Below, one piece after another: positions 49,842 to 58,974 of a DNA stretch of 64,000 nucleotides; position 1 is the first letter of the stretch; each line of letters opens with the position of its first letter. Location of the stretch: NCBI GenBank assembly GCA_003353845.1, contig PIVT01000002.1:1-64000 (forward strand), in the 5' to 3' direction. Under the pieces are notes generated by a model that was not told where the DNA came from, made no database searches, and saw only the letters and a list, made by a program, of their open reading frames with translations. The translations under genes and the position numbers were made by a program. The stretch is from Pseudomonadota bacterium. GTDB taxonomy: Bacteria; Myxococcota_A; UBA9160; JADFDR01.

Positions 49842-50360
49842 GTTTAGATAGCGACTCAAATTGCTGTCGTGAAAATTTGGTGCCTCTCGCGGCTCGTCAC
49901 TCTCCGATTACCTGCTGTCGCCTGTCTTTGTTTGCAGCGGGTTCTTACTGCTACTACCTACTTGCTACTACCTACTTGCTACTACCTACTTGCTACTACC
50001 TACTTGCTACTACCTACTTGCTACTACCTACTTGCTGCTACCTACTTGCTGCTACCTACTGCTACCGGTGCTGCTAACGAACAGGGCAACTCGCTGATAC
50101 CATCGGGTATCACTCTTTATGTGTTGCTCTTAATTTTTGATTCCCCATTCCGCCGTTGTTTTGATTCACGGGTTTATTGATTCCCCCACCCGTGAACAAC
50201 TTCTTTCTTTGCATCCGTGTTGAGCCGCGGAGGCACCGGTTATTTTATGAAACAAAATTTAAAAAGAAAACAATTTCTACAACTTTTTGTTCGATTAGGG
50301 GAAAATTGCTGTCGTCCCTAGAACAAGTTCCGAAGCCATTGGCCAAGTGATGGATGTAAA
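49842..50360. other. 519-bp intergenic region with minisatellite and AT-rich stretch
   Basis: No gene is supported. From the left it holds a 14-bp minisatellite (listed separately), a small hairpin (GATACC-atcg-GGTATC, about 50096-50111) and an AT-rich stretch at about 50240-50300 that contrasts with the flanks. Both neighbouring genes point into the gap, so a terminator would be expected, but no stem with a T tract is evident. The open frames across the repeat are an artefact of its stop-free unit. Confidence 0.6.
49951..50062. repeat. 14-bp minisatellite, about eight copies
   Basis: The unit CTACTACCTACTTG is repeated six times perfectly (49951-50034), then once with one change (A to G, 50035-50048) and once in degenerate form (50049-50062). 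Each 14-mer splits into two related 7-mers, CTACTAC and CTACTTG, which suggests an original heptamer. The unit is not a multiple of three and no gene crosses it. The variants gather at the right end, typical of slippage growth. Confidence 0.95.
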
Positions 50361-51242
50361 TCAGAGTTTGAGTTCAGGCATGGCTTCGCTGGACTCGGTC
50401 CAATAGAAAGACGCATTGCGAATGCGCTTACTTTGGGGATCAAACTCTGCGAAGACCACGCCATGAGTCGTTTCTTCGCTGCATTTGGCATGGAACACAC
50501 CCGCTGTTCGCCATCCTGCGGCATTCATGCCAGAGAAACGAAACTTGAGATCCCGCCCTGGCCCCCAAAAGAAGTCACCAACAGAACTTTTCTTGCCAGC
50601 GGGGAACTCGATACTGGATTCGGCGTCGTGGAATAAAGAAAGGAAACTCTTTTCGTCCCTCGCTCTGAGTGTGTTGCTGAATTGATTCAGTGTCTTTGGA
50701 CCGCGCTTGAAGATACCGACGAGCATGCCTTTGGAAAAGCTGAGCAGACCTTGAATCCCCTGGTTTTCGAACATGCGCCAGGACATGGTCAGCATGGTTT
50801 GGCAACCGAGCAGGCCCTGCTTCAACACCTGCAACGAGAGATCGAGCAGTTGCCAATGCGCCTCCAGGCTGTCGAGTTTGAGACTGCCATCTTCTTGAGT
50901 CGTGCGATAACGAATATACGTGGGCACATCGATGCTCGCGCCCGTGGAAAGCCGCGTGTGGATGGTGACATCGCGAATGACTTCGTTGCCGACGACGATG
51001 TCCTGGTACACGGTGAAGGAAATTTCGCTTGGCGCGATGAAGGTGTCGTAAAACGCGCCCAGTTGGTCTTCGCCCGTTCCCTTCGCGCTGGGGGTTCCCT
51101 TGCGGTTGACCGCTGTCCCGACGGGATCTTGAACCGTGGCTCCATGGGCGAACAGGTTGAGCCAACCCGCCTTGTCGTGTTCCGCTACGGTTTCTGGTGA
51201 GAGACGTACCAGGGAGAGTAACTCTTCGGGTTGAGGGCTCAT
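50361..51242 (-). CDS. Double NTF2-like (SnoaL-type) domain protein
   Basis: 293 residues without signal peptide or membrane helix. The N-terminal half (LSPETVAEHDKAGWLNLFAH, then DPVGTAVNRKGT) and the C-terminal half (TLRARDEKSFLSLFHDAESS, then FSGMNAAGWRTAG) each look like an NTF2/SnoaL cone-shaped fold, used for small hydrophobic ligands or as steroid isomerases. The linker (about 150-190) is helical. The catalytic residues of known isomerases cannot be assigned. A ribosome binding site (AAGGAAG) supports the ATG at 51242. It may handle polyketide or steroid-like substrates, but this is inference. Confidence 0.6.
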   Translation of the reverse strand: MSPQPEELLSLVRLSPETVAEHDKAGWLNLFAHGATVQDPVGTAVNRKGTPSAKGTGEDQLGAFYDTFIAPSEISFTVYQDIVVGNEVIRDVTIHTRLSTGASIDVPTYIRYRTTQEDGSLKLDSLEAHWQLLDLSLQVLKQGLLGCQTMLTMSWRMFENQGIQGLLSFSKGMLVGIFKRGPKTLNQFSNTLRARDEKSFLSLFHDAESSIEFPAGKKSSVGDFFWGPGRDLKFRFSGMNAAGWRTAGVFHAKCSEETTHGVVFAEFDPQSKRIRNASFYWTESSEAMPELKL

Positions 51243-51471
51243 GAGGGCTTCCTTGCAGGGTGGTAGAGGGGCGGGATTGTAGAAAGAGCGTGTAAAATTG
51301 GGGTGGCTCCTGAATCTTCAGTCACTTCTAGCGCAAGTGTAGTTGTCAATTGCCTTGTGACAAGGTTCAGTTGGCTCCTGGGTGGATGGTTGGACAATGG
51401 AATAGCGAGAGAGGCGGCTGAATGAGTAACTCGAGGGAGGGAGCTGTGCGGGCGGGCAGGGGGGCTGTGGT

Positions 51472-52098
51472 TTGACGTCCTCTGAGATCCTTTTGAGGGC
51501 TGTGCTGGGGCTGCTCTTTCTCGTTTTCTCGGGGGTTTGGCTGGCCGGAGCGCTGCGGGCCGGGCTGAGTCGCCGCTTCTTGTATGCCTCGCGTGAGTCT
51601 TTGGGCTTTGCCTTGCTTATTCGAGGACTGGTATTGAGTAGTGCTGGGGGGCTCCTCGGTTATTTGTACCACCCCGAATGCCTTCACTGGGCCTCACTGC
51701 CCATTCCTGTGGCAATCCGTTGGCTAGGAGTGGTTCCAGCTGCTCTGGGTGTGGGGATCTTCACCGCCACCTTAAAGGTTTTGGGTCCCCAGTTCAGCAC
51801 TTCTCTAGCCCTAAGGGATAACCACGAATTTATTACAGCAGGCCCCTATAAATGGGTTCGACACCCTATGTACCTGGGCTACCAGCTGGTCTGGCTGGGC
51901 TTTTTACTCTTGTCAGCGAACGGGTTTATTGGCGGGGCAGGAATTTTGGCTTTCGGGCTCGTGATGTTTTACCGAACGCCGCAGGAGGAGGCGATGATGC
52001 GCGAGGTGTTCGCCGAGGAATACGTCGGTTATTGTCAAAAAACCGGAAAGTTTTTTCCTAAGCGATGCGTGTTTTCTAAGGTCACTCGGAGCCGTTAG
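51472..52098 (+). CDS. Isoprenylcysteine-methyltransferase-like integral membrane protein
   Basis: 208 residues with about five membrane helices. The late ITAGPYKWVRHPMYLGYQLV and RTPQEEAMMREVFAEEYVGY segments match the ICMT/PEMT family of SAM-dependent membrane methyltransferases. The start is uncertain: TTG at 51472 with a weak G-rich ribosome binding site, or an in-frame TTG or GTG a few codons in. The substrate is unknown in bacteria of this type. Gap to the next gene is 109 bp, with its own promoter-like elements. Confidence 0.8.
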   Translation: MTSSEILLRAVLGLLFLVFSGVWLAGALRAGLSRRFLYASRESLGFALLIRGLVLSSAGGLLGYLYHPECLHWASLPIPVAIRWLGVVPAALGVGIFTATLKVLGPQFSTSLALRDNHEFITAGPYKWVRHPMYLGYQLVWLGFLLLSANGFIGGAGILAFGLVMFYRTPQEEAMMREVFAEEYVGYCQKTGKFFPKRCVFSKVTRSR

Positions 52099-52121
52099 TC
52101 TCTTTAAATATCTATACTAAT

Positions 52122-52148
52122 GACCTAAAGCTGCACACCTGTTAGGTC
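52122..52148. promoter_or_regulatory. 7-bp inverted repeat upstream of the YfiR-like gene
   Basis: GACCTAA and TTAGGTC form a perfect inverted repeat separated by 13 bp, 60 bp before the YfiR-like start and 23 bp after the preceding stop. An A-rich run and not a T tract follows. The symmetry suits a dimeric regulator; the loop is long for a terminator. Confidence 0.4.
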
Positions 52149-52179
52149 GAAAAAAGTCTTAGTTGACCATGGGCTCGAT

Positions 52180-52185
52180 TATAAT
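52180..52185 (+). promoter_or_regulatory. Possible -10 element (TATAAT) of the YfiR-like gene
   Basis: A perfect TATAAT lies 22 bp before the start codon. The TTGACC at 52163-52168 is only 11 bp away, too close to pair with it, and no good -35 hexamer is found at 16-18 bp. It may therefore need an activator or be coincidental. Confidence 0.3.
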
Positions 52186-52207
52186 TTTATCCAGAGGGAA
52201 TTTTTGA

Positions 52208-52762
52208 ATGCGTAGTTGCAAAGCGTTTTTTATAAGAGCTGCAGTTCTCGGCCTTTTCGCCCTGACTGCGCTGTTGGTCTTTTCTCCTGTTGGATCGCAA
52301 GCGGCGAAAGATGAGACTCTGACCAAGGCTCAATTTTTATACAATCTGGCCTTGTACACCCAATGGCCCGAAAGCCAATTCGTTTCTGCGCGTTCTGATT
52401 TCAAGTTCTGCACGATGGGCGCTGAAGATGTGGCCAGTGCATTGCTGTGGGTGAGCACGGGCAAGAAGATTAACGGTCGTTCCGTGGAAGTTTCCGAGGT
52501 GAGTAACGTGGGCAGCATTGAAGGTTGTCACGTCCTGTTCTTTGGGGAGACAGATGAGGAGAAGCTCGGAGACTACGTGGCTGCCGTGTCTGAATCTGGA
52601 GTGCTCAGTGTCGCTGGTTCGGAGAAATTTGCAGAGTTGGGTGGTGTGTTGGGTTTCGAAATGATTAGTGGAAAGGTTCAGTTCACCATCAATGGTGCTG
52701 CCGTGAGCCGCGAGCGCTTGAAAATTCGAGACAAGCTCATGAGCCTGGGGAAGGTTATCTAA
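52208..52762 (+). CDS. YfiR-like (DUF4154) periplasmic protein
   Basis: 184 residues with a signal peptide (about 1-33). The DUF4154/YfiR body is recognised by KAQFLYNLALYTQWPESQF at the start, a FKFC and IEGCHVLFF cysteine pair, and the C-terminal GKVQFTINGAAVSRERLKI. In Pseudomonas, YfiR represses the membrane diguanylate cyclase YfiN in the periplasm and so lowers c-di-GMP. Here no GGDEF gene or YfiB-like lipoprotein is nearby, so the partner, if any, is elsewhere. It ends at a strong terminator and faces the che operon. Confidence 0.85.
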   Translation: MRSCKAFFIRAAVLGLFALTALLVFSPVGSQAAKDETLTKAQFLYNLALYTQWPESQFVSARSDFKFCTMGAEDVASALLWVSTGKKINGRSVEVSEVSNVGSIEGCHVLFFGETDEEKLGDYVAAVSESGVLSVAGSEKFAELGGVLGFEMISGKVQFTINGAAVSRERLKIRDKLMSLGKVI

Positions 52763-52797
52763 AAAGAATTCGAAGCTAGTGCGCGATGAAAATTTAC

Positions 52798-52835
52798 GAA
52801 AGGCCGTCATGTGAATTGGCGGCCTTTCTTTTTTT
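52798..52835 (+). terminator. Rho-independent terminator after the YfiR-like gene
   Basis: GAAAGGCCG pairs with CGGCCTTTC (9 bp, 13-nt loop), followed by seven T at 52829-52835. It lies 35 bp after the YfiR-like stop. An A-rich run precedes the stem on the other side (AAATTTACGAA), so it may also help end the convergent cheB operon. Confidence 0.88.
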
Positions 52836-52840
52836 GACTT

Positions 52841-53950
52841 TTAGTCTCGGGATTTCTTGTCAACGGCGGCGAGAATGGCCGCGGGGATTTGTTGCAGTGG
52901 AAGAATTTCCTCTACGCCACCCCTTGCGATCGCTTGTTTGGGCATTCCAAAGACGACAGAGGTTTCGGCGTTTTGAGCGATGGTGGCTGCGCCAGAGGCA
53001 TTCATTTCCCACAAGCCCTCGGCACCGTCTTCTCCCATGCCTGTGAGAATCACGCCCACTGCATTCTCGCCCGCGGCTTCGGCCACGGAACTAAACAACA
53101 CATCGACGCTGGGTCGGTGTCGGCAAACACGCTCTTCTTGATTCAATACGACGCAGTACTTGCCAGCAGTTTTTTTGAGCAGCATGTGGCGGTCGCCGGG
53201 TGCGATCAAGGCGGTTCCTTGCATGACGGTATCTCCGTCGCGAGCCTCGCGAACTTCGACGGCTGAAATGGTATCGAGATGGCGGGCGAGTGGTCCCGTA
53301 AAAGATTCTGGCATGTGCTGAACAATCAAGATGCCGGGTGTGTCTGCAGGTAGGGCGTTCAATAGCAGGCGAAGGGCTTCTGTGCCGCCCGTGGAAGCGC
53401 CCACCGCAATGACTTTTTCACTCGCAATGCGTTTGGTGCGTGCTGCAACCAGCAGTGGAGATAGAGGGGGTGAGGTCACTTCTTCTTTGGGCAAGGGCAT
53501 GCGTCGGCGCACTTTGGCTTCTGCAGCGCTGTGAATGCTCTGAATGAAATCGTCTGCGGATTCGCGTAGGAAGTCGGCCACGCCCACGCGGGGTTTGCCA
53601 ACGACTTCTACAGCACCTTCACTTAGCGCTTGCAAGGCAGTGTCTGAACCTTCCACGGTGAGGGCAGAGCAGACCACCACAGGGATGGGATCTTCGGCCA
53701 TGATCTTGCGCAGGAAGGTGAGTCCATCCATGCGTGGCATGGTAAGGTCCAACAAGATGACATCGGGTCGAGCGCGCTTCATCTTTTCCATGGCGATGAT
53801 GGGGTCGGCTGCCACGGTGACTCGAAGCTTCGGGTCGCGCGTGAGGGTGGAGGTCATCATCTGGCGAACGACTGCGGAGTCGTCTACGACGAGAACCCGA
53901 ATCGGTGCGGAGCGGGATGAATTCTTCCCTGACTTCTTGGGAGGGCTCAT
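52841..53950 (-). CDS. cheB: CheB chemotaxis methylesterase/response regulator
   Basis: 369 residues. The receiver domain (about 18-130) has VLVVDDS and the phospho-Asp in DVILLDLTMPRMDG. The methylesterase domain (about 175-360) has the catalytic Ser-His-Asp in VGASTGGTEALR, VQHMPESFT and TGMGEDGAEGL. It removes methyl (or amide) groups from the receptor when phosphorylated by CheA. It starts by an ATGA overlap with cheR and is the last gene of the minus-strand che operon. Confidence 0.96.
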   Translation of the reverse strand: MSPPKKSGKNSSRSAPIRVLVVDDSAVVRQMMTSTLTRDPKLRVTVAADPIIAMEKMKRARPDVILLDLTMPRMDGLTFLRKIMAEDPIPVVVCSALTVEGSDTALQALSEGAVEVVGKPRVGVADFLRESADDFIQSIHSAAEAKVRRRMPLPKEEVTSPPLSPLLVAARTKRIASEKVIAVGASTGGTEALRLLLNALPADTPGILIVQHMPESFTGPLARHLDTISAVEVREARDGDTVMQGTALIAPGDRHMLLKKTAGKYCVVLNQEERVCRHRPSVDVLFSSVAEAAGENAVGVILTGMGEDGAEGLWEMNASGAATIAQNAETSVVFGMPKQAIARGGVEEILPLQQIPAAILAAVDKKSRD

Positions 53951-54900
53951 TCTGTATCCTCAGCATCGATGTAGCTATCTGCAAGCGTATACACCGTCGG
54001 GATCGTACTGCGGACGCGGTTGGTTCGACCGAGCAAACTTTCTGCATGCCCGAGGAGAAGATGTCCTGAGGGTGCGAGGTGGTCGAGAAGGCTGTGAACA
54101 ACGCGCAGGCTTGATTTTTGATCGAAATAGATAAGGACGTTCCGGCAGAAAATTAAATCGAAGGGTCCACGAACAGGATAGTTGCGATCGTTCAGGTTGA
54201 GTTTCCGAAAGCGAATGATGGACTTGATCTCGGAGCCAGCTTTCATTTTTCCTTCTTGACCGCCGCGCCCCTTGAGCATGAAACGTTTGGCCAGGCTTTC
54301 GGGAATCTCACTGCTCTTATCGACGGCATACAGGCCTTCTTCGGCACGCTCTAAAATCTTCTCCGAAATATCCGTGGCAAGGATCTCGACTCTCCAACTT
54401 CCACCCGGAGGAAAATGCTTCAGCAGCAGCATTGCGAGGGAGTAGGGTTCTTCTCCCGTGGAACATCCCGCGCACCAGATCCGGATTTTTTTCCCTCGTC
54501 CCCCGTCGATGGATTCTTTCTGCCAGCGGGGAATGAGCGTTTTCTCTAAGTACTCAAACTGGCGAGGCTCGCGAAAAAAGGATGTCTCATTGGTGGTAAT
54601 GCGATCGATGAGCTTGATCTGCTCTTCGCCACTGTCATCTTCGAGAAGCAGTTGGTAGTAGGCAGCAAAGGACTGAATCCCCAGTTCGCGCAAACGAATC
54701 GAGAGACGACTTACCAGCAAGCTTTTCTTACTCGGCGTCAGATTGATGCCCGACACGCCGTGAATGAGTTCCTGAAGCATGGAGAACTCGCGATTCGTGA
54801 TGGGTTTAATTTCACCCAACACTCTGTCCGAGAGATTTTGTGCTTGCTTCATGCTTTCCACCGCTTCACTGCAATTCCTCAATTCCGCATTATCGACCAC
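53947..54900 (-). CDS. cheR: CheR chemotaxis receptor methyltransferase
   Basis: 317 residues. The N-terminal helical domain (FSMLQELIHGVSGINL, RLRELGIQSF) and the SAM-binding domain (IWCAGCSTGEEPYSLAMLL, ATDISEKILERAEEG, FDLIFCRNVLIYF) match CheR. It methylates receptor glutamates. GTG at 54900 has no clear ribosome binding site; an in-frame ATG at 54852 with GGAAAG before it is an alternative that loses 16 residues outside the conserved fold. It overlaps cheB by 4 nt. Confidence 0.95.
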   Translation of the reverse strand: MVDNAELRNCSEAVESMKQAQNLSDRVLGEIKPITNREFSMLQELIHGVSGINLTPSKKSLLVSRLSIRLRELGIQSFAAYYQLLLEDDSGEEQIKLIDRITTNETSFFREPRQFEYLEKTLIPRWQKESIDGGRGKKIRIWCAGCSTGEEPYSLAMLLLKHFPPGGSWRVEILATDISEKILERAEEGLYAVDKSSEIPESLAKRFMLKGRGGQEGKMKAGSEIKSIIRFRKLNLNDRNYPVRGPFDLIFCRNVLIYFDQKSSLRVVHSLLDHLAPSGHLLLGHAESLLGRTNRVRSTIPTVYTLADSYIDAEDTE

Positions 54901-54941
54901 TGCTGTCGCAAACTTTCGTCCGATTCAGGTTTCTTTTAGTT

Positions 54942-55502
54942 TTATAGTTCAGAGGGGTAGGCTTCATCCTCCGAGGGAACTTCTTCTTTTTCTTCCTCTT
55001 CCTCTTCCTCATGCTCCTGGGGAAGCACACTCGCCAGAATGTCTTCTGGCGCCATGACGGTTTCCACATCGATGATGGGGATGAAAGCATCGTTTATTTT
55101 TGCCAATCCCTTGAGATAGCGACTGGCGATGCCTGTTCCAAAATTCGGAGCATCGTCAATTTCTGCCGCTGGGATATCGATCACGTTCCGCACTGAATCG
55201 GTCAGAATCCCCATAACGATCTCCTCATTGCCTAGCACCAGATCAACAATGACGACACAGGTGCGATTGGTCGAAGTTGTTTTCTTGGCGCCAAATTTAA
55301 TGGCAAGGTCAATCACTGGAACGGCTTTGCCGCGCAAGTTAATCAGTCCAGAGACGACCTCGGGTGCCATGGGAACTTTGGTAGACCCGTCATAGGGAAT
55401 GATCTCCTTTACTTGGAGAATCCCGATGGCGTAGTCCTCGCCAGCAGATCGAAAGGTCAGATACTGCTCGTGATGTACGCTTTCCTGTGCTTCCTGGTCC
55501 AT
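54942..55502 (-). CDS. cheW: CheW coupling protein with acidic tail
   Basis: 186 residues, longer than the roughly 165 of E. coli CheW. The SH3-like core spans about 10-155: YLTFRSAGEDYAIGILQVKE, GLINLRGKAVPVIDLAIKFG and GLAKINDAFIPIIDVE. The last ~30 residues are almost entirely Glu with some Pro and Ser, an uncommon extension. CheW links the receptor to CheA. A strong ribosome binding site (GGAGAAAGG) precedes the ATG. The receptor gene ends 15 bp upstream. Confidence 0.95.
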   Translation of the reverse strand: MDQEAQESVHHEQYLTFRSAGEDYAIGILQVKEIIPYDGSTKVPMAPEVVSGLINLRGKAVPVIDLAIKFGAKKTTSTNRTCVVIVDLVLGNEEIVMGILTDSVRNVIDIPAAEIDDAPNFGTGIASRYLKGLAKINDAFIPIIDVETVMAPEDILASVLPQEHEEEEEEEKEEVPSEDEAYPSEL

Positions 55503-55517
55503 TACCTTTCTCCAGCC

Positions 55518-57164
55518 CTAGAAGTTTGTGAAGTCGTCATCGATATCGATGCCTGCGGATCGCTCTGTATCGAAGTCGCTCCCCGCGGAGCTACTGTTTT
55601 CGGGAGTCCAGCCTAAGGATTCTCCTGCCGGTCGCGCGTTGGCGGCGGCCTCGTCTGGATTTCCGACCCCGTTCATGGATCCCGAGGAAATGTGGAAGAA
55701 GCCCATGAGTTTCTTCAACCCGAGTGCCTGGGCCGCCAGTTGTTCGGCGGTGCTGGAAAGCTCTTCGGCGGAGGATGCGTTCTTCTGGGTCACGCGATCC
55801 ATTTGCTCCATGGCCTGACTCATTTGCCCGACACTGGAAGATTGTTCACGCGAAGCCGCTGCCACTTCCTGGACAAACTCCGCTGTTCCCTGAATAGAGG
55901 GAACGAGTTCAGCTAAGAGATCGCCAGAGCGCTTGGAAGCCTTGACGCTCATGGAGGCTACATCACCAATCTCTTGGGCGGCGGCCTGGCTGCGCTCGGC
56001 CAACTTTCGAACTTCGGCGGCCACAACCGCAAAGCCCTTGCCGTGCTCCCCAGCACGCGCGGCCTCGATGGCGGCGTTCAGTGCCAACAGGTTGGTCTGG
56101 TAGGCAATCTCTTCAACGATGGAGATGCGGTTGGCGATGGTTTCCATGGCAGTGACGGTTTCATTCACGGCCTTGCCACTGTCCTCGGCATCGTTGACGC
56201 CCTTGGTGGCCATCTGCTCCAGGCGGCGACTGTTGTCTGCGTTCTGTGTAATGGAGGCACTCATCTCTTCAAGTGTGGAAGAGGTTTGCTCCACAGCAGC
56301 GGCCTGCTCACTGGTACCATGGGACAATCCCTGGGAGGAAGCTGCCACCTGCTCGGCAGCCGTGGAGATACCCTCGGACTCGCCGTGCACTTGCTGGATG
56401 ATGTTCTTGAGTCGCATCGCCAATCCGTCCAAGGCACCCAGCATTTCGCCAATCTCATCTTGGGACTTGATTTCAATTTGTACACCCAATTCGCCTTCGG
56501 TCAGTACCTTGGCTACTCGGATGGCCTCAGTCACTGGAATCGTAACGCTGCGCGTAATGATCCATGCACCGGGGATGAGTAGGAGGAGTGAAAAGACCAG
56601 CAAATAGGTGATGTTATTGGTTGCGCCTCGGTAGGAGCCCAGAGCGATTTTAAACTCGTCCTCAATTTGAACCTGGCGGGAGGCCGCATTGGTTTCCAGA
56701 AGTTCGCTGAGGTGGTCAAATTTCTTTCCAGTTTCAGCGATCTGCTGAGCGAGGCTCTTGCTGAAACCTCCAGAGATCATTTGCTCACTGACATGCTCGG
56801 CCGATTCATAGTAGCTGGTGAACCGATTTTGAAGGGTCTTGAGTTCCGTCGCATCGAGCACAGGGTTGTCCATGCTCTTTTCGATGCTATCGACAAAAGA
56901 TTCGGCATAGGGCTCGGCAGCGATCATCCCTTCGGCATCAGAATCTGAAACGGCGTCATGCAATGAACGCTGAACGCCTTGCAAATCCTTCTTCAGTTCC
57001 CGATTGAGCTCTAGCGCTGGGTAGTGACCTGCTTGGATCAGCGCGAGGAGATCAATGTTCTTGTTTCCGAAATGCTGCACCGTAATCATCACTGCGACAA
57101 ATGCCAGTGTGGTCAAGAGCGGCAGCGCAAACATCTTGTGTCTGAAGCTGAATTTTCCGAGCAT
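55518..57164 (-). CDS. Methyl-accepting chemotaxis protein
   Basis: 548 residues. Membrane helices near 10-30 and 195-212 flank a helical periplasmic sensor region of about 165 residues, resembling four-helix-bundle MCP sensors. HAMP follows at about 212-265, then the signalling helices with the conserved hairpin [20 protein letters not shown] and [18 protein letters not shown]. The last ~60 residues are polar, with no CheR-tethering pentapeptide of the NWETF type at the end (ends DDFTNF). It is the only receptor in the operon and probably its dedicated input. Ligand unknown. Confidence 0.95.
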   Translation of the reverse strand: MLGKFSFRHKMFALPLLTTLAFVAVMITVQHFGNKNIDLLALIQAGHYPALELNRELKKDLQGVQRSLHDAVSDSDAEGMIAAEPYAESFVDSIEKSMDNPVLDATELKTLQNRFTSYYESAEHVSEQMISGGFSKSLAQQIAETGKKFDHLSELLETNAASRQVQIEDEFKIALGSYRGATNNITYLLVFSLLLLIPGAWIITRSVTIPVTEAIRVAKVLTEGELGVQIEIKSQDEIGEMLGALDGLAMRLKNIIQQVHGESEGISTAAEQVAASSQGLSHGTSEQAAAVEQTSSTLEEMSASITQNADNSRRLEQMATKGVNDAEDSGKAVNETVTAMETIANRISIVEEIAYQTNLLALNAAIEAARAGEHGKGFAVVAAEVRKLAERSQAAAQEIGDVASMSVKASKRSGDLLAELVPSIQGTAEFVQEVAAASREQSSSVGQMSQAMEQMDRVTQKNASSAEELSSTAEQLAAQALGLKKLMGFFHISSGSMNGVGNPDEAAANARPAGESLGWTPENSSSAGSDFDTERSAGIDIDDDFTNF

Positions 57165-57207
57165 ATCCGTTACCCCTACCTAGAGTTTTGTCATCGTCGA
57201 TAAATGT

Positions 57208-58944
57208 TCAATGGAGTGCGTCGACATTCGCATCTCTATTTTCCTCATGGGTCTTAAGTTTTCCATTCTCTCGCAATGCCTCACCATTCCAACCAATGGA
57301 CGATCCGAGTAATGCAGGCACGTCAAGAATAAGCGCGACACGTCCATCTCCGAGAATCGTGGATCCTGCGATGCCGGGAAGGCTTTGGAACAGTCGGTCA
57401 AGTGGCTTGATGACGATCTGGCTTTCACCGTACAAATGATCGACAACAATACCTGCGACCTGGCCGTGGTGATGGGTGACAACAATGCTTTCGCGCTCAG
57501 GTGGCGTGCCTTGTGACGCCAGAATATTTCGTAGGCGAACATAAGGCAGCGGCTTCCCGCGCAGGTTGATCATGCCCGTCGCCGGTGTCTGATCTTCTTC
57601 AATCAGATCGAGACACTCGATCACAGAGGAGAGTGGTATGACGTAGCGATCCTTGCCGACTCCGACGGTGAAGCCGTCGACGATGGCTAAGGTGAGAGGA
57701 AGTCGGATCGTAATCGTGCTTCCTTCACCCGTTATGCTAGAAATCTGAACCGTCCCACCCAAAGACTCGATGTTTCTACGAACAACATCCATGCCGACTC
57801 CACGCCCAGAAGAGAGCGTAGTGTCTTCGCAGGTCGAGAAGCCTGGTTCGAAAATGACCTGTGCTAGTTGCTGTTGGCTCGGGTTTTCTGAGTGGTTGAG
57901 GAGTCCCATGGCGCGGGTTCTCTCCAAGATGCGGTCGTAGTCCAATCCTGCTCCGTCATCGCGTATCTCAACAAGGATGCTCGAACCTTCGTGGCGAGCG
58001 GCGAGGGTGATTTGGCCGCAGGGATCCTTGCCGTTTTGCTCTCGAACTTCGGGACATTCAATGCCGTGGGCAACCGCATTGCGCACCATGTGACCAAGGC
58101 ATCCGCGAAGATGCTCAATCACGGTGGTGTCTAACTCGGCATCTTCGCCTTCAATTTGTAAGGTCACTTGCTTTTCATTTTCCACACCCAGGTCGCGGAC
58201 AGTGCGCAGGTAATGACGGAAGAGCGGGCCAATGGGGACCATTCGCACTTTCATGACCTCTTCTTGTAATTCGGTGTACAAGGGGTCCAGCGCGTGGAAG
58301 GCCTCTAATAAATCCTGATTGATGTAGCGGGTGTCCTTGGTCAGCATCTGTTCGACAAAGCTTCGACCGATAGCAATTTCACCCGTGAGGTTCAGCAAGC
58401 GGTCGAGTGTGTCTACGCGGACTCGTAGGGTCTGGGTTTGCTGAATGGTTTCTTCATGTTCTCCTGAACCCGCTTTGCTTGAGCCTCGTTTGGCTGCTGA
58501 GTCGCTACCGTCTCCTGATTCTTCAGCGTCGGACGGGCTCTCAAAGCGCGCCCACTCTTGCAGTTGGTTGGCCAGGGTTGCGTAAGATTCGGTATCCGTC
58601 TCGATGCCCTCGGTGGCGTCTTGCACGAGGGCGCGCAAGGTGTCGACGGATTCAAGTAGGAGAGTGGTGAGTTCCGGGCGGACCGCTACCTCACCGCTAC
58701 GGATTTTGACGAGTAGGTCTTCCAGGATGTGTGAGAAGGCAGCCGGGGAGGAGAACCCGAGTGTGGCGGAATCACCCTTTAGTGTATGACAGGTGCGAAA
58801 GACGAGGTTGATCGCCTCTTCGTCATCCGGACACAGCTCTAGCTGTAGGAGCGCTTGCTCCATATTCGTGAGGCCTTCCTCGGTTTGAGCGAGATAGGCT
58901 TCTTTGATCTGTTCTCGTTCCTCGTCCGAAAACATCGTGTCCAC
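57208..58944 (-). CDS. cheA: CheA sensor kinase
   Basis: 578 residues. The HPt domain has phospho-His53 in TCHTLKGDSATLGF. An acidic, Ser-rich linker (about 125-165) follows where the CheY-binding P2 domain would be; no P2 fold is evident. The dimerisation domain (RVDTLDRLLNLTGEIAIG), the ATPase domain (HMVRNAVAHGIECP, IRDDGAGLD, GRGVGMDVVRRN) and the CheW-like P5 (VDGFTVGVGKDRYVIPL, MINLRGKPLPYVRLR) are complete. A missing P2 occurs in some CheA of non-flagellar systems. The GTG start has a strong ribosome binding site (GGAGAGA). Confidence 0.96.
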   Translation of the reverse strand: MDTMFSDEEREQIKEAYLAQTEEGLTNMEQALLQLELCPDDEEAINLVFRTCHTLKGDSATLGFSSPAAFSHILEDLLVKIRSGEVAVRPELTTLLLESVDTLRALVQDATEGIETDTESYATLANQLQEWARFESPSDAEESGDGSDSAAKRGSSKAGSGEHEETIQQTQTLRVRVDTLDRLLNLTGEIAIGRSFVEQMLTKDTRYINQDLLEAFHALDPLYTELQEEVMKVRMVPIGPLFRHYLRTVRDLGVENEKQVTLQIEGEDAELDTTVIEHLRGCLGHMVRNAVAHGIECPEVREQNGKDPCGQITLAARHEGSSILVEIRDDGAGLDYDRILERTRAMGLLNHSENPSQQQLAQVIFEPGFSTCEDTTLSSGRGVGMDVVRRNIESLGGTVQISSITGEGSTITIRLPLTLAIVDGFTVGVGKDRYVIPLSSVIECLDLIEEDQTPATGMINLRGKPLPYVRLRNILASQGTPPERESIVVTHHHGQVAGIVVDHLYGESQIVIKPLDRLFQSLPGIAGSTILGDGRVALILDVPALLGSSIGWNGEALRENGKLKTHEENRDANVDALH

Positions 58945-58974
58945 TAACTCTCTCCAGCTCGGTATTTCATCGCG

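Noticed and set aside
49951-50062. Possible CRISPR array
   Set aside because: The units are contiguous 14-mers with no spacers.
49869-50180. Open frame across the 14-bp minisatellite
   Set aside because: The repeat unit lacks stop codons in the frames used, which makes a false open frame; no ribosome binding site and no domain.
51367-51687. Minus-strand open frame of 106 codons
   Set aside because: It overlaps the methyltransferase-like gene and its product is low-complexity Pro/Gln/Arg-rich.
52163-52185. TTGACC and TATAAT as a standard promoter pair
   Set aside because: The spacing is 11 bp, too short for a normal sigma-70 promoter.
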